From positions 82,517,525 through 82,581,524 of the forward strand of contig CM043958.1 in NCBI GenBank assembly GCA_014529385.2: 64,000 nt of DNA, read 5' to 3'. Position numbers and translations under genes: made by a program. This document shows positions 39,796 to 53,300 of the stretch, piece after piece (position 1 is the stretch's first letter; every line of letters starts with the position of its first letter). Under the pieces are notes generated by a model. It was not told the DNA's origin and made no database searches. It saw nothing but the letters and a program-made list of their open reading frames with translations. Origin of the DNA: Adiantum capillus-veneris (taxonomy: Eukaryota; Streptophyta; Polypodiopsida; Polypodiales; Pteridaceae).

Positions 39796-42700
39796 CTACC
39801 CAGTATCATTCCATTGAACCATCTTCCGTTTGCCCTTTGACCTGGATGGCGTCTGAGAAGTCCTAGTACCAGCATTCTCCTTCTGAATCAGTCGATAAAT
39901 GGCCTCCTGCTCAAGCTGATCTCGCCTTTCTGTGGTCATCTCTACTTCATAAGGCGTGAGGGAATGATAAGTTTTGGTGTCAAGATCATAGAGTGCATCT
40001 ACCTTTGGTGATCCTAGTTCTGGCCAGCTTGTGACAATGCGAAGCAGTATGGATCCATCCTTCTGGAAGAGGCTGATTAGTTTTGACCCGAGCTTAGAAA
40101 AGAATCTCAGCCATCTCCCTATACTGTGGTGCCATGCCCGCCAGTATGTAAGGCGATCAATTGGTTCTGGATGTTGAGGATAAAGTGCTAGAAAGAATCT
40201 TGGCAGCTCCATCTCTCTTGCTAGAAAGGCATACAAGAGAACTGGAGAATTAGGCACAAATTCTAAAAAATTGAGAACAGCCTAGTTCTCTTGCTGCATC
40301 ATCTTTCTGGTGATTCTCACTAGCTGGAACAATTTGCGGAGAGCAGTTTCCTGTGCTCCGACTGACATTCTAGTATGAGGTCCTTTACTAGTGGCTGTCT
40401 GATCCTCAAGAATGGCCCTTACTCTCTAATCCAAGACTCCTCTGGCAATTTGCATCTGTATCAAAACCTCCTGTAATTGTTCCCTAACATCCTTCATACA
40501 TTTGTAAGTTGGTTTTTTTCCCAGCAGAAGTTCTAATTCAAGGGCAAGAGAGCGACAATCTGCAGTAGACTGTCTTTGCAAGTGTGGGTTGGTCACTCTC
40601 TCTTCAGTAGTGATTATCCATTCAGAAACCCTTTCCAACAGTTGAACTGTGCTGGGATGCGCAGGTAAACGGCAAGTTTCTTGATCATGAAAAGCCGCTA
40701 ATTTCCAATGCTCCACCATTTCCCTACCCCAACATACAGTCTGTGAAAACGTTCCAGATCAGACAAGAGATAATCATCCTCCAGATATTGTCTGGTTATG
40801 GAAGCCTGTTGATGTCTCAGTTACCTGTTCAGGGTAATAAGCTGTAAGGAATGCTGATGATCAGTAGCTAATCCCTCATCCTGCACTTTGCTTTTCCCTT
40901 TAGCCTCCCTATTGAGTTGGGACTGATTAACTTGCTGATTCTCAGTGTGGCTGGGCTGCTGTTCTTCAGACTGCTGTCCGCCCGACTTCTGCCCTTCACT
41001 CTGGTCTTCATTCTGGTCTGGCTAGTCTGGCTGTGACTGACCTCCTTCAATTGGCCCTGTACCACCAGTACCAGGTCCTAGAGGTGGAGATGGCGGTGGG
41101 GCATCATCATCATCATTTGTATGCCCTTCTTCTTGGTCATCCTCCTCCTTATCAGCTCCTTCGTCCTTATCTTCTTCTTCCTTATCTTCTTCTGCTTCAT
41201 CTAAGGGATTCTGCTGCTCAATATAATCTAGTATTGCTTGATCCATCAGAGCATTATTATACTCAGACACTTTGTCCTGCAAATCACTATGCATACTCTT
41301 CATCAAAGACTTCAAATTTTCCAAATCAAAGACAACTGGGTTTAAAATTTCAGCCAAGTTGTTATAAATGTATCTGCCAGTGAGGGAAGCCTTCAGAGCT
41401 GTATGGCGAATAAACAAGGAGTTGAATTCAACTCTCTTCATTTTTAGCATTGTTTCAGCCCGTTCTGTAGCTCTCAGCGCTTCATTCCTTTGATTCTTGA
41501 TGATCATTATTTCAGACTCCGCCCTAGCTAGTTTTTTGATTTAGAGCTCAATAGCCCTTTCTGAATGAGCTTCAAGTAGCCTATGTTGTATATTCTGCTC
41601 ATCTCGTGCTATCTTGAGCTTCTGAATCTGGTCTTCAGCTTCCTTCAAGTCAGCTTTAGCCTTTTTTACTTCATCTTCTGACCCTGCAGCATCCAACATT
41701 TGTCCCATACAGTTGACAATAGTATTCCAAGAAGACTGGATGAGGACTGAACATTTGTCCTTTACTGTAGCTGGGTCAGAATCAGTAGGCTCATATAGTA
41801 TCACTAGAGCCATATAAGGTAAAGCTGCATAATCAGGTTTCCGTAGAAGAAGATGCCCTTTCAGTGGATGGATCTGCATTTGCTGCAACCTGTCCTATTT
41901 TACCAGGTGCAAAATTTGTTCAGTATTTGGAATAGAGACACCACCCGGTAAAGTTGAAGAAGTTGGGCCTTTGCCTTTGTCCACTTGGCCTTTGCCTTTG
42001 TCCTCCGTCGACTGCTCTGCTATCTTCTCAGAAATTGCTGCCTTTGCCTGATCTTTGCCAGAATCAGTAGCAATTGCACTATGTCCTACTGACTTGCTAA
42101 GCACAGTATTCTAAGCAGGTTGCTTCTCAGTTTGGCTCACTATAGATTTTTCAGTATTCAAAGTCTTCACTTGGCTCTCTATCTACCTCAAAAACGCACT
42201 GCTCTTCGTCAGTGTAGTCTTTGGCTTCTTCAAATTGGCAGCCTATTCTTCAGTGGCTTTGCATTTCAGATCAGTTGAAGTGGTATGACTGTCCGTTGCT
42301 TCTTCGTCTAAGGACAGATCAATGTTCTTGGGCTCTGAAACCGGCTTCTCACTCCAAGCCTTTTTTACCTGCTCATGAGCATCTACAATAGTGGCCCAAT
42401 ACAAAAATTTCCAAATATTCTGGGATTTTAACTTGGCAGTTTGCCGGAGCACATTGTGTGACAGGATTTTACAAAGGTTAATAGAGACCTTTGAATCCAA
42501 TGTCTTGGCCAACAGCATAGCAATGAGTTTCTCATATACATACGTTGGATTATTTTTAAGGCTTACTGCTTCAGCCACAAACCTGTAAGCAGTAGAAGCT
42601 TCTAGTCCTGCTACTGGAATACCTTGACCACTGGCCTTGCGCTTACGCTTAGCCGCTTCATCCTCCTTCAGGACTATGCTTATCTGCTGTGGGGTTGCCA

Positions 42701-43130
42701 CAGATAGTTTGGGCTCATTGGGCATCTGGAATGCAAAAGCTATGGCCTCTGGTATAACCGACACCTTTTTACCATTTACCATGGCACTACCATCTTCAGC
42801 GTCGAAAGAATCAAGAACCTGCTTTATGATGTCTGTGTCGAAAGCGATTCTTGTGGCTTGCAGAACAACTCGAAGATCCCATAGTTGTAGCAAAGCCATT
42901 GCTTGGTCAGCACTGAATCTTACTGTACAGAATGATGGGAAGGCTTGCCTTTGCAGCAGTAACTATGGCTTGGGTTTCCTCAAGAGACTCCTGCATCTTG
43001 TCTGAGCGTTTCCTTCTACCCCTACACTGTGAAGATGACGAAACAGGCGAAGGAGAAGAAGACTTACTTGATGCGTCAAAGCCATACCCTGGTGTCGCTG
43101 GAAAAGCTAGTTGACAGTCAACTGTCTCTT
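39796..43130 (-). pseudogene. N1 extra 3' coding region (one or more ORFs)
   Basis: A long region downstream of integrase on the element's strand stays open except for isolated stops: at 41895 (TAG), 41541 (TAA), 41022 (TAG), 40426 (TAG) and about 40286 (TAG). The first part (42899-42243) has AFDTDIIKQVLDSF, VNGKKVSVIPEAIAFAFQMP and YVYEKLIAMLLAKTL. A coiled coil with SEDEVKKAKADLKEAEDQIQ-like sequence and an Asp/Glu/Pro-rich stretch follow. The last part (40719-39796) is another helical protein ending [18 protein letters not shown]. The first part recalls the accessory 'putative plant transposon protein' ORFs of some Tat elements, but I am not sure. The function is unknown. Confidence 0.55.
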
Positions 43131-43440
43131 CAGAGGATGAGGTCTACGGCTGTAGCGAAGAAACCTCGGAGCTTGGCGATGGCGAATGAATAATGGGAGG
43201 AAATCGTCACGCAGGGGATTTGTGAGAAAAAATGCCGACTCTCCTGACTGTTATACGTGTTCGTGCCATAAAAGCTCCACCACTCGCCGCTCCTAGACTT
43301 GTGTACGTTGTTGCTGTTGTGGCAGACATGCATTGGACACGACTTCTACCCATCCTTGAAATGATTACTACTGGCGTGCCATCTGACCGTTGGGCGCTTA
43401 AAAATTGAAAAGTGTGTTCCCACTGATACTGGACTAATTT

Positions 43441-46400
43441 TTAGTCTGGTTTGATCATACTGGTACTAATTCTAAGATCAGTCTGGTCTGGTTCTACTGG
43501 TATTGGTTCTGAAATTGAAACTGGTTGCACGTGAAAAAGCCCAAAAATATCCGATTCTGGTATCTCTTGATTTGCAGTTCCCAATTCCTTAGTACCTTGT
43601 TCTTGCCCAGTCTCCCTAGCTTCTAAATAGTAAAGCTTGATCTTTGCACCATTATATACTCCTGGCAACAATAATCCAGATAAATCTTTCAGTCTTACTG
43701 TACCATTGGAAAAGACCCAATCTACCTCAAATGGTCCTGCCCAGGCAATCTTCAGGTTTGGCTTCTTCTGACCCAGTCTAGACTGATAGAAAAGCACCAA
43801 ATCTCCTTTCTGAAATTCCAGAACCTTAATTCGGCGATCATGCTAGTGCTTCCTTCGTTGTTGAACAATTTCTTGTTCCAGCATAGCCCGTTGCCTGAGT
43901 TCATCTAGGCGCTTTTTCAGATTGTGGTTGAAGTCTAAGCCCTACTTCACAGCCATTCTCAGACTTGGGATAACAAATTCCATAGGAACCACAGCTTCAG
44001 TGCCATACACCATTCTGAATGGTGTCAACCCAGTAAGTTGTCCTATATGCCCATAGAGCAGTCTGGAGTTTCAAATCCCACTGGTCTGGTTTCTTTTGCA
44101 CCACCTTAGTGAGAATAGTCTTGATTGTCTTGTTGCTACTTTCAGCCTGTCCATTGCATCTGGGATAATAAGGAGTAGATTTACGATGCTTGACTGAAAG
44201 CATATCCAATAAAATTTCCATAGTTTCATTGATAAAATGTGTTCCTTGGTCTGACACAATCTCTACTGGACATCCATATCGGCAGACAATATTCTCAAAT
44301 AGAAACCTTGCAGTTGACTTGGCTGTGTTGGCAGGAAGAGCTTTAGCTTCCACCCACTTAGTGACATAACAAGTAGCCATTACTATGTACTTGTTCTTCC
44401 TGGGGGTAACCTTCTTAAAAGGTCCCATAAAATCTATCCCCATTTCATGAACACGCCCAGTGGTTACACTAGCATCAAAGGAGTCATATTTGCAGCTATT
44501 GGTCGACCCATTCTTTGGCATATGTCACAAGTTTTACAAAAACTTCTAACATCAGCAATCAGTGTTTTCCACCATAGACCAGCTTGAAGAATCTTCTTGT
44601 AGGTTACTTTGTTGGAAAAATGTCCACCAGATTCACCATTATGTGCTTCTGAAATCACTTGCATTCTTCCTTCCATAGGAACAAAACATCGAAGTATACC
44701 ACCAACACCCAGTCGATAGACTGGTCCTCCGATGATAGTAAATTTCAAGCTTTTTATGACCATAGCTTTCTTCTGGTTCTGCTTCCAGTCCTCTGGAAAA
44801 GCACCTTGAGCAAGAAGTTGATAAACATCATACCATTCTCCTGCCTCTGGAAAAGCACCTTGAGCAAGAAGTTGATCAACTGATTCTCCTGCCTCTAGCT
44901 GGAATAAGTCAGCGTCCATTGGTTCATCCCTCAAGGGTGATTCTAAATAACCTTCCGTACTTCTTGACAGAAAATCAACTCCACAGTGAATCTTGCCAGG
45001 CTTATGAAAAATTTTGAATTCAAACTCCATTAAGAACATCATCCACCGTATCAGCCTGCCTTGAATAATGACTTTATTAATCAAAAATAGAAGAGCCTGA
45101 TGGTACACATAAAAATGGAACAAATTTCCCAACAGGTAATGCCTGAACTTTGTAGCACTGAAAACCATTCCAAGGGCTTCTCTCTCAGTAGTTGTATATC
45201 CTTATTCAGCCTGACTGAATCTGCGACTGGCAAAATAAACCGGATAATCAGTCCTTCCGTCTGGCTGAGCCAATAATGCCCCCATTTCCAATCCCGAAGC
45301 ATCTACATGTACATGGAAAATAACATCCCAGTTTGGTTGCCTAAGGACTGGTTTACTGATAATGGCCTTTTTCAGATTCTGGAAGCTCTCCTCACATTTA
45401 GCAGTCTAGTTGAACTTACTGGTCTTCTTTGTAAGCTCATATAATGGTACTACTTGAGAAGAAAACTTATGTACAAACCTTCAATAGAAGTTAACATAAC
45501 CCAGGAAAGAGCTCAACTCTGAATCATTTCTGGGTGCTTTAGCTTGCTGGACACACTGAATTTTATCGTTGGCCATTTCTATTCCATTTCGGGAAACCAC
45601 ATGTCCCAGTAGCTGTCCCTTCCAGACTAGGAACACAGATTTGAATGGATTCAAACAAATCCGCTTCTCCTGACAGCGTTTGAAAACCATTTCTAGGAAT
45701 AGTAGGTGATGTTCCCCATCTGAATATACAGTAAATTCATCCATAAAAATGGCAAGGAACCGATGAAGGAATTCATTAAGCATCTATCATACACCGTTGA
45801 AAGGTAGCTGGTGCATTGCACAGGCCGAAAGGCATCACCAGATACATGAAAGCTCCCCACTCGGTGATGAATGTGGTTTTTGCTCTATCTTCAGGAGCGA
45901 TCTATAATTGGTTATAGCCACTGTAACCATCCATAAAGCTATACATTTCATATCCTGCGATCTCATCAAGCAACATGTCAGTAAAAGGCAATGGAAATGG
46001 ATCTTTGATAGTTTGGGCGTTGAGTTTCCTATAGTCAACACAGACTCTCAATTTCTTGTTTTTCTTGGGAACTACGACTATGGAAAATAGCCAATCGCTA
46101 CTGGCCACCTCTGTAATGAACCCAGCCTTGAGAAGATTATCAATCTCTTCTTTGACCTTCTTAGCATAGTTGGGGTTCATTCGGTATCTTTGCAGTCGTT
46201 CTGGCCTAGCATCTGGCTTCAACGGTATTCGGTGTTGACATACTTCACGATCCACTCCCTTCAGGTCTGTGTGTTCCCAGGCAAACACGTCTTTTAGTTC
46301 TGGAATATCCTGTGTGCCTTTTCCTTCATTGCCGGGTTGAGATGCTTGTTGACTTTGATAATCCTAGGACTATCCTCCGATCCTAGGTTCCATTCTTCCA

Positions 46401-49276
46401 CTTCTTGGTTGTCTGGAAGCAACCAATTAGGCCCACCTCCTTTTCATTTGGTCGACTCTTTAGCATAATCCTAGGATGGCCCATGTAGTTCTAAATCATC
46501 ATTCTGATCTACTATGTGTTCTTCAGAACGTACTGGCTCCTCTACCATACCAGTATCAGCTGATTCCACCAACCTCCCAGTTAACTGAACTGTTCTTTCC
46601 CCTATGTTGATTTCAGTAAACTGATCAGGGAATTTCTTTTTCTGCTTGTCGGCCTGCTCTTTATTCAGTAAGACTGCATTCAAGTCAATCTCTGCTAAAG
46701 GGAATATGTTCATGGCCGCTAACATTCGTTCGATCTTCTTGGCCCTGTACTTCTGGCATAACTCCTTCGGCCTCAGTTCTTTTCTCCAGCTCCTAGTATT
46801 GTTCATCTGGATCTGAATTCTGCCGCTGGCCCCTTCTATGGTTAAGGTTTGATTTGCATAGTCATGAACAACATGTGTTGTTCTCAACCATGGGCACCCT
46901 AGCAGCATCCCATATGCCCCTTGCATATCCAGAACTAAGAAACTAGTTTTAAATTTTTCCTTGCCCACTCTTATCTGCATATTTTCAATCATACCCATAG
47001 CTTGTACCATTGTGTGATCTGCCATTCGCACTTTAAATGGTGATGGCTTTAGATTCGTGATACCCATTCTCTACTGGAGATGAACTCCCATTATGTTGAC
47101 TCTTGCTCCTCCATCCAAGATAACACTTGAGAGAGGTTCCCATTGCTTCCTAACCTTGTAGTCCACCTGAATGAGCGGAACTTCATCATCTTAGATAGCT
47201 GTCAGGTCCACTGTTCTGGCCTCCGCCTCAGCTTTCGTGTGTTGTCTGATGAAGTTTGCCACTTCAAGAAAGGTTTTTCCGATATCCTCCAGCTCTACAG
47301 TCAACTTCTGAATTCTATCACAAATTTTAACATGGATTTCTTCTCTCTCTTGGTCAGACTGATTGTCAAAGCTCGAAGAACTGGTATCTTCACACTGCCA
47401 TTCCTCTTTTGTAGTGCTTCCAATCCTTCCATCAACTCTTAGTTCATCATCCATTCCTTGTACCGCAGCCAGCATGGTCTCAGGTATGGCGGGTATTGAT
47501 TGATCTTTATCATTTGATTGGGCTGGTATCCTCTGAATGACTCAAGCTTCAGAACTTTCTGGCTACTCTGGCACTTTTTGGCCAAATCCTCCGTGATTTT
47601 AGCTGCTAGTTCCCTCTGCTCTTTCCATTCATCTACCACCTTCTCTTTACCTTTGGCCTTCCAAATTTCTCTTTGTTGAGCCCACTTGTTGCTGGTAGTA
47701 TTGACTGGTGTTTTTGAAGTATCTAGAATTTCTTCAATCACTACAACCTTGCTTCTTGTGACTACCCGTACTGGGACTGGCTCTGGTGCCTTAGCCTTAG
47801 TAGTAGTAGTTGCAGGTGCATCTGGGCATTGGCCTGCAAAATGGCCATACTTCCCACAAGTGTAGCAATTCATGCTCCAACTCTGGAAGTTGCCACGCCC
47901 TCTTCCTCGGCCCATACCCGGTTGGAATCGGCCACGTCCTTGACCAGTAGCACTGGTACTTGGTCTCTCCTCTTGAGATACTTTGGCGGGTTCTACTTTC
48001 ACTGGTTCAGTATAGGCTACCACTGACAGGTCTTTGCCCTTCTTAAAGTGATGAATCTTGATGCCACAATTGTTCCATAGATGACCAAAAGCCTTACAGT
48101 AAGTACATTGAGGGCACTCGTTGGAGATATGGTCCTTGGATTTGCATTTCGAACACCAAGTCTCCATCTTCCGAACTGGCTATCTGGAGTGGCTAATTTC
48201 GGCAATCTGTCTAGCCATTTCTTCAATTTTCTTGGTCCAAGATCCCTTCTTTGACTTCTCCTTGGATCGTTCATTAGAGCTGCTTTCAGAGCTGCTGGAC
48301 ACCTCACTGGAATCAGAACTTTCAGTAGCAGAACTACTGCTACTGGACCTTCGCTTTTTGTGGCTCTTTCCCTTCTTGGTTTGCTATTCCAGCTTCAGTG
48401 CCCGTTGGACCAGATCATTGAATTTCTTGGTAGGAGCCGGTACCTCCTACTCCCTAAGCTTTTTGCTTCTAAAACCATTCAGAAACCATTCCATCAACCT
48501 CTTCTCAGATGGCGGTTCTTGTAACTACCTATTTAGCTCCTTGATCTTTTCCACATAACTTTGGACTGATAAATTCTGTTGTTTGATCTTATCTAGTTCA
48601 CAGAGGATATCTTCATCCCCTCTGTTGTTGGAATATTCTACTCTGAAGGCTTTAAGCAACTTGTTGTAGAATCTGAGCTGGTAGGCTGGGTAATAATAAT
48701 ACCATTTCCTCGCTACGTCCTTCAAGGTTTGCGGGAAGTATTCCTCCCAATCATCTTCATCAATATTTTTCAGTTCAGCAAAAGCCTGTATGTGAATGTC
48801 TGGATCATCCTTCTTACCTCCCTTGAATATTGGAAAAGAAATTTTCAGGGAAGCTGTGTAATCATTCCAATTACCACTGATCCTGTCGCTTCTTTTCTTG
48901 GATTCAGAATTGCGCTTGGAAGTCTTCTTGCAATTGTCAGTGTCAGCATCCCAATCAATCTCTGTCTCTGTCTCGATGTCAGTGTCTTCTTTGGCCTGTC
49001 TGCTAGAAGTGCGGTGACTGCCTTTACTTCCCTTGGTACCCTCATCCCCCTGTCGGGACCAAGAACTCTTGGCTTTCCGTGCTTCCCTTTCTACCCGTCG
49101 ACGTCGAGAATGACTAGACTGCTATGAGTCATGCGCCTCATTAGCCTGACTATGCTCCTCCTGAGCCTCAGTGTCAATCATCTTCTCTTGCTTAGGGTCA
49201 GACTCTCTTCCTGACTCCTCAGGAATAGGATCAACACGGATGGTGGACTTTCAGCCACGACTGGATTTGGGTGCCA
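43441..49276 (-). pseudogene. N1 Gag-Pol, decayed
   Basis: Start MAPKSSRG at 49276. Gag core around 48850-48530 (KDVARKWYYYYPAYQLRFYN). Three knuckles: CSKCKSKDHISNEC, CTYCKAFGHLWNNC and CYTCGKYGHFAGQC (48160-47830). Protease SSVILDGGARVNIM (about 47120) and LLGCPWLRTTHVVHD (about 46890). RT with VCVDYRKLNAQTIKDPFP (about 46050) and [15 protein letters not shown], then FMDEFTVYSD (catalytic motif altered, about 45740). RNase H VHVDASGLEMGALL (about 45300). Integrase GESGGHFSNKVTYKKIL, ICQRMGRP, MGIDFMGPFKK, IVSDQGTHF and NGQAESSNKTIK (44640-44130). GPY/F-like WAGPFEVDWVFSNG (about 43740). I count about 18 in-frame stops over this and the 3' region, mostly TAG, plus a few frameshifts. Confidence 0.88.
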
Positions 49277-49332
49277 TTGCTGAAAACTTCCAACTGGGAG
49301 AAGAGTCTTTCAGTCAACGAGCTTTAGCTCGA

Positions 49333-49348
49333 GCCACCGTGATCGCCA
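49333..49348 (-). promoter_or_regulatory. N1 primer-binding site (tRNA not assigned)
   Basis: The minus strand reads TGGCGATCACGGTGGC three bases inside the 5' LTR. It would pair with a tRNA 3' end GCCACCGTGATCGCCA. The TGG start fits a CCA-ended tRNA; I do not assign the amino acid. Confidence 0.7.
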
Positions 49349-49351
49349 AAA

Positions 49352-49819
49352 TGGAATTGGAGCTGATCTCTTGAGACAGCTAATTCTAGTGTTAGAAGGT
49401 TTCGGCTACTGATGATGTGTTAGTTTAGACAGTCGACTGGATAGAGAATCAGAAACTGAACTGGAATTTACCTACTGGAATGAGAATCAGACTATGTATT
49501 GAGAATAATGTTCAGATTCAAATTCAGAGTACTGGACACAGAGTAAGTATGACTGGAATATCTGTCGTGATTGGGATTATAGATAAAAGATTACAAAGAG
49601 TACATCCGACAACAACTGCCAATGATTGACAACTCAAGTACAAATGTTGCCAAAATGCTAACCCAAATGCCAACAATTGCCAACCCAATTACAATGTAAC
49701 GGGCCCTATTTATACACCTTGGGTTTACCATAGTAATTACCGTAGTAATTACTAACTAATTCGCTACCCGTCTCATAAGAGAACGTTCCCACTTAGTGAA
49801 ACCGTCTCAGCCATCTACA
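49352..49819 (-). repeat. N1 right LTR (5' LTR)
   Basis: 468 bp and clearly diverged from the left copy (many substitutions and small gaps), which agrees with the decayed coding region. Followed by AGATA. Confidence 0.9.
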
Positions 49820-49824
49820 AGATA

Positions 49825-49974
49825 CAACCATCTCTCCTTTTGGTCCCGTGTTGAATTAGGTCTAGAAGCACATGTCTCTATTCTAACTCTTGTTCCCGTT
49901 TATTCTCCCACATTAAATGATCATTTTAATATGAGAAAATCATTTGGTAAAGTTAGATATTATATTTTATGACA
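49825..49974 (-). repeat. G2 left LTR, remaining part
   Basis: Continues the LTR after N1 (CAACCATCTCTCCTTTTGGT...) to TTATGACA, collinear with 56655-56804. The minus strand of 49975-49988 is the G2 polypurine tract (CAAGAGAGAGGTAA). Confidence 0.9.
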
Positions 49975-50328
49975 TTACCTCTCTCTTGAAATCATAGTCG
50001 TCCTGGACTATGAGGTAGAGAAGATAAAGCCTAGTCATTAGTCCATGTTACTTAGCGGGTAGAGGATCCCTTGTTACCCTTCGACATCATTCCAAGATGG
50101 ATGACTAATCCATTTGGTGCTTGGGAGACATAGCTGCCGCAAGCATGTTTGCTCTTTAGTCCATATCATACTTCCAAAGTAGAGTGACATGTTCTACTTG
50201 GTGTTTGGGAGACGTCGTCACCACAAACATGATTCTAAGCATGCATACTACTTAACTTTGTGCACAATAAAAAAGAACTATTCTTATAAGACAAAAACAT
50301 TTTTCATTTAAAATGCATTTTCATATGC

Positions 50329-53300
50329 TTACTGTAATGCAACATTGTAAGCAATGACAAGGTTCATAGTATCCTTAAGCTAGGTTCCTTGCATCCATTT
50401 AGCATCTTTAAAAGGATAATTCTTTAACTTAATAAGATATCGTCAGATAATCTGACCATTTCTTAATACCTTGTCTTCATGTCATAGGATGGACTCAGAT
50501 TGAAGTACTTGATCTTCGATTTTTGGAGGGTCTGCAACTATTGCTTCTTTTGATGGCACTCCTTTGTAAGGCTTACATAGGCTCTTATGGAAAACATGGT
50601 GCATGAGCAAATGGTTGGGGCAACTTTAATTGATAAGCCATCTCATTGATTGGCTTAAGAATTTAAAAAGGACATAGTAGCTTTTTGCTAGATTAGCATA
50701 ATACTCTTGGTGGCCCATAGGATTCTTGCCCGTAGTATGCGTTAGACGAGCCTTGAGAAACTTTAACAAGACCCAATCATGTTTCTTAAAGTCTAAGGAT
50801 CTTTTATGCTTATTAGCAGTAGCCCTTTTTGCCTTTTCTTTGAGATGGATATAACCTCTTTAATCTTTGGAAAAGATTCTTGTGATTATCGGCTATATTC
50901 ATCAGCAGTGAAGATCTTCCCATGTACTTTAAGTAGTAAGGGACTTTTGGATCTTCCTTCTTTAACCTCAAAAGATACTTTCCCCATAAAAGTATGTACA
51001 ATATCATTGTACATATACTCTATAAGAGGTAGGTACTTCTATCATTGAGAACATTGATCTACTTCCATGGCATAGGCTTTTAGTATATCAAGAATCGTTA
51101 GATTAGCTATTTCACTTTGGTCATCCGTTTGTGGATGATAGGCCGAAAGAGAAATTTAATTTACTTCCTAGATTCTCAAAGAGACCCTTCTAGAAATTAT
51201 TGGTCATTCTAGGATCTTTGTCCGACACTATGGGTGTTGGAAATCTAAGATGCTTGAAAATTTGAGATCTAAAGAGGGTTGCCATTTGATGTGCCTTAAT
51301 AGTCTTTCTGACAGGCATAGAGTGTGTTTTCTTGTTAAGCCTGTCGACTGAAACAATCCAAGTTGCTTCCCTCAATCAAATCTCAACTTTTGATATACCA
51401 CGCATTTCAAAACATACTCTTGTATGTTTATTTTTCATGGTAGACCAACAGAAATACATTTCTACTCCTTGAAGAGTAGATTATGAATTCCCTTTTTCCC
51501 CCGCATAAGGAGAAGTATGGGATTCATACATGACTTTTTTATTGTATGGGTGAGTAGCATATAGCCTATTGCCGTTTGGAAGATAACCATCCTTCAAGGT
51601 GATTGGTTTTTTTTTCTTCCCTAATGCAAAGGCTGTAATTACATACTTAAAGTTTTGGTCAGTAGCATACTCATCTATCATAAAAGATAGATCATTGTGA
51701 GTTGCTATAGACACCACATTTACCCTTGGTCATTGTGAAAGTGCATCGACCACTTGATTGTGCTTGCCAACAATGTGAGCAATATGAAATTTAAATTGCA
51801 AAAGGAAATTTACCCACCTCATTTTTTTGTCGGAGAGCATGCTTTGCGTCATGAAGTTCTTGAGGCTTTGTGATCCATTCCTAGGATGAATGGAGTCCCC
51901 AAGAGATAGTGTTTCCATGTTTTTAGGGCATATAGAATAGCTAGTAGCTCTTTTTCGTATTTGCCCAATACTCACTAATCGAAGTTGAGTCTTTGACTCT
52001 CATATGCTATGGCATGCCCTTCTTGAAGCAAAATAGCTCCAAGGCAATTACCACAAGCATTACATTGGACCTCAAATGGCTTTGAGAGATCTAGTAGCGT
52101 GAGCACATGTTGAGAAATAAGATTCTCCTTAAGCTTCTTCAAAAGCTTCTTGCACTTTTGCATTCCATGAATACTTAACGTTATTTTTTGTTACGTCATG
52201 TAATGGGCACACATACTTACAAAGCTTTGTACCTCTTGTAGATTCCTTGGATTAGGCCATCTTTTTATTACGTCTAACTTTGTTGCATCCATACGGGTGC
52301 CATCTTTAGAGATAACGTGACCTAAGTATTGAATCTCTTGTAGGAAAAATTCACTTTTCTTTTGATTAATGAAAAGCTTATTCTCTCTCAAAACTTGAAA
52401 GATTACCTGGAGGTGTTTCTTGTACTCCTCAAGAGAATTTGAATGGCCTGAAGATTTTTGTCCATCATGAGTTTAAATGCGTCTAGAGCATTTGTCAGGA
52501 CAAAACTTGTATATTATCAGATAGATCTTCTACCCGCGGCACATGAATCTATTTTTTATAGTGATCTTATTTAGTACTCTTTAGTCGACACACATGTGAT
52601 ATGTGTCTTCTTTCTTTTGCACTAAAAGCAAGGGTGAACAAAATGGAGAGGAGCTAGACCTCACCATCCCTTTTTTCACCAATTCATGCACTTGTCTCAT
52701 GATCTCCTCTTGTTGAGCTTATGAAACTCAATAGGGAGGCTTGTTAGGCAGTGAGATTCCTGGTAGGAGCTCAATTGCATGGTCATCCCTCATTTTAGAG
52801 GTAGCTCACTAGGGATGTCATCAATGAAAACATCTTGGGATCCATGTAGGAAATTAGACAAGTCTAATTCCTCTTGATTCCCTTTATTACAAGGATATGG
52901 TGTTCCCCAACTCATTAGCATCTATGTACATGCTTTTTTCCATGTAGGTGAAGTAGATTCTCCTTTCAGGGAACTTCATGTTGGAGGCTATGCGGTTAAA
53001 CCATGGTGCCCCAACGATAACATTATCATGTTTGAGAGGGGAGATGAAGAAATCCTTTTTTTCCACATAGCTTTGGACATGAAGCCTCAATTTTCCAATT
53101 AAGGGCGTAACTGAGATGTCTTGTCCCTTTGATAGATCCATCGGCTTTTAATGTATCTCCCATCTTGTGGGCTTGTAAGCCTAGCTTGGTGGTCAACTCC
53201 GTGGAGTTGAACCAAGGTCAAAAAAAATAAAGGCATCATGCTCTTGCATCTTTTCCCAAGCATAGCATTGAGCATCCTCTGTTGGAGCTTCAAACATAGA

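Larger units (their letters stand above)
39066..49819 (-). mobile_element. Ty3 element of non-chromodomain type inserted in the G2 LTR (element N1)
   Basis: 10.75 kb, read right to left. LTRs 39066-39541 and 49352-49819 start TGGAATTGGAG and end GTCTACA/ATCTACA. The 5-bp duplication is AGATA (39061-39065, 49820-49824). Polypurine tract: minus strand of 39542-39557. Primer site: minus strand TGGCGATCACGGTGGC (49333-49348), not tRNA-iMet. Gag with three zinc knuckles, PR, RT, RH and IN are all recognisable but full of stops. About 3.5 kb of extra coding sequence follows the integrase. The layout resembles the Tat/Athila side of plant Ty3, an inference. Confidence 0.9.

Noticed and set aside
39796-49276. 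TAG used as a sense codon
   Set aside because: TAA, TGA and frameshifts occur too, and other elements in the window use normal stops; cytosine deamination explains the excess better.
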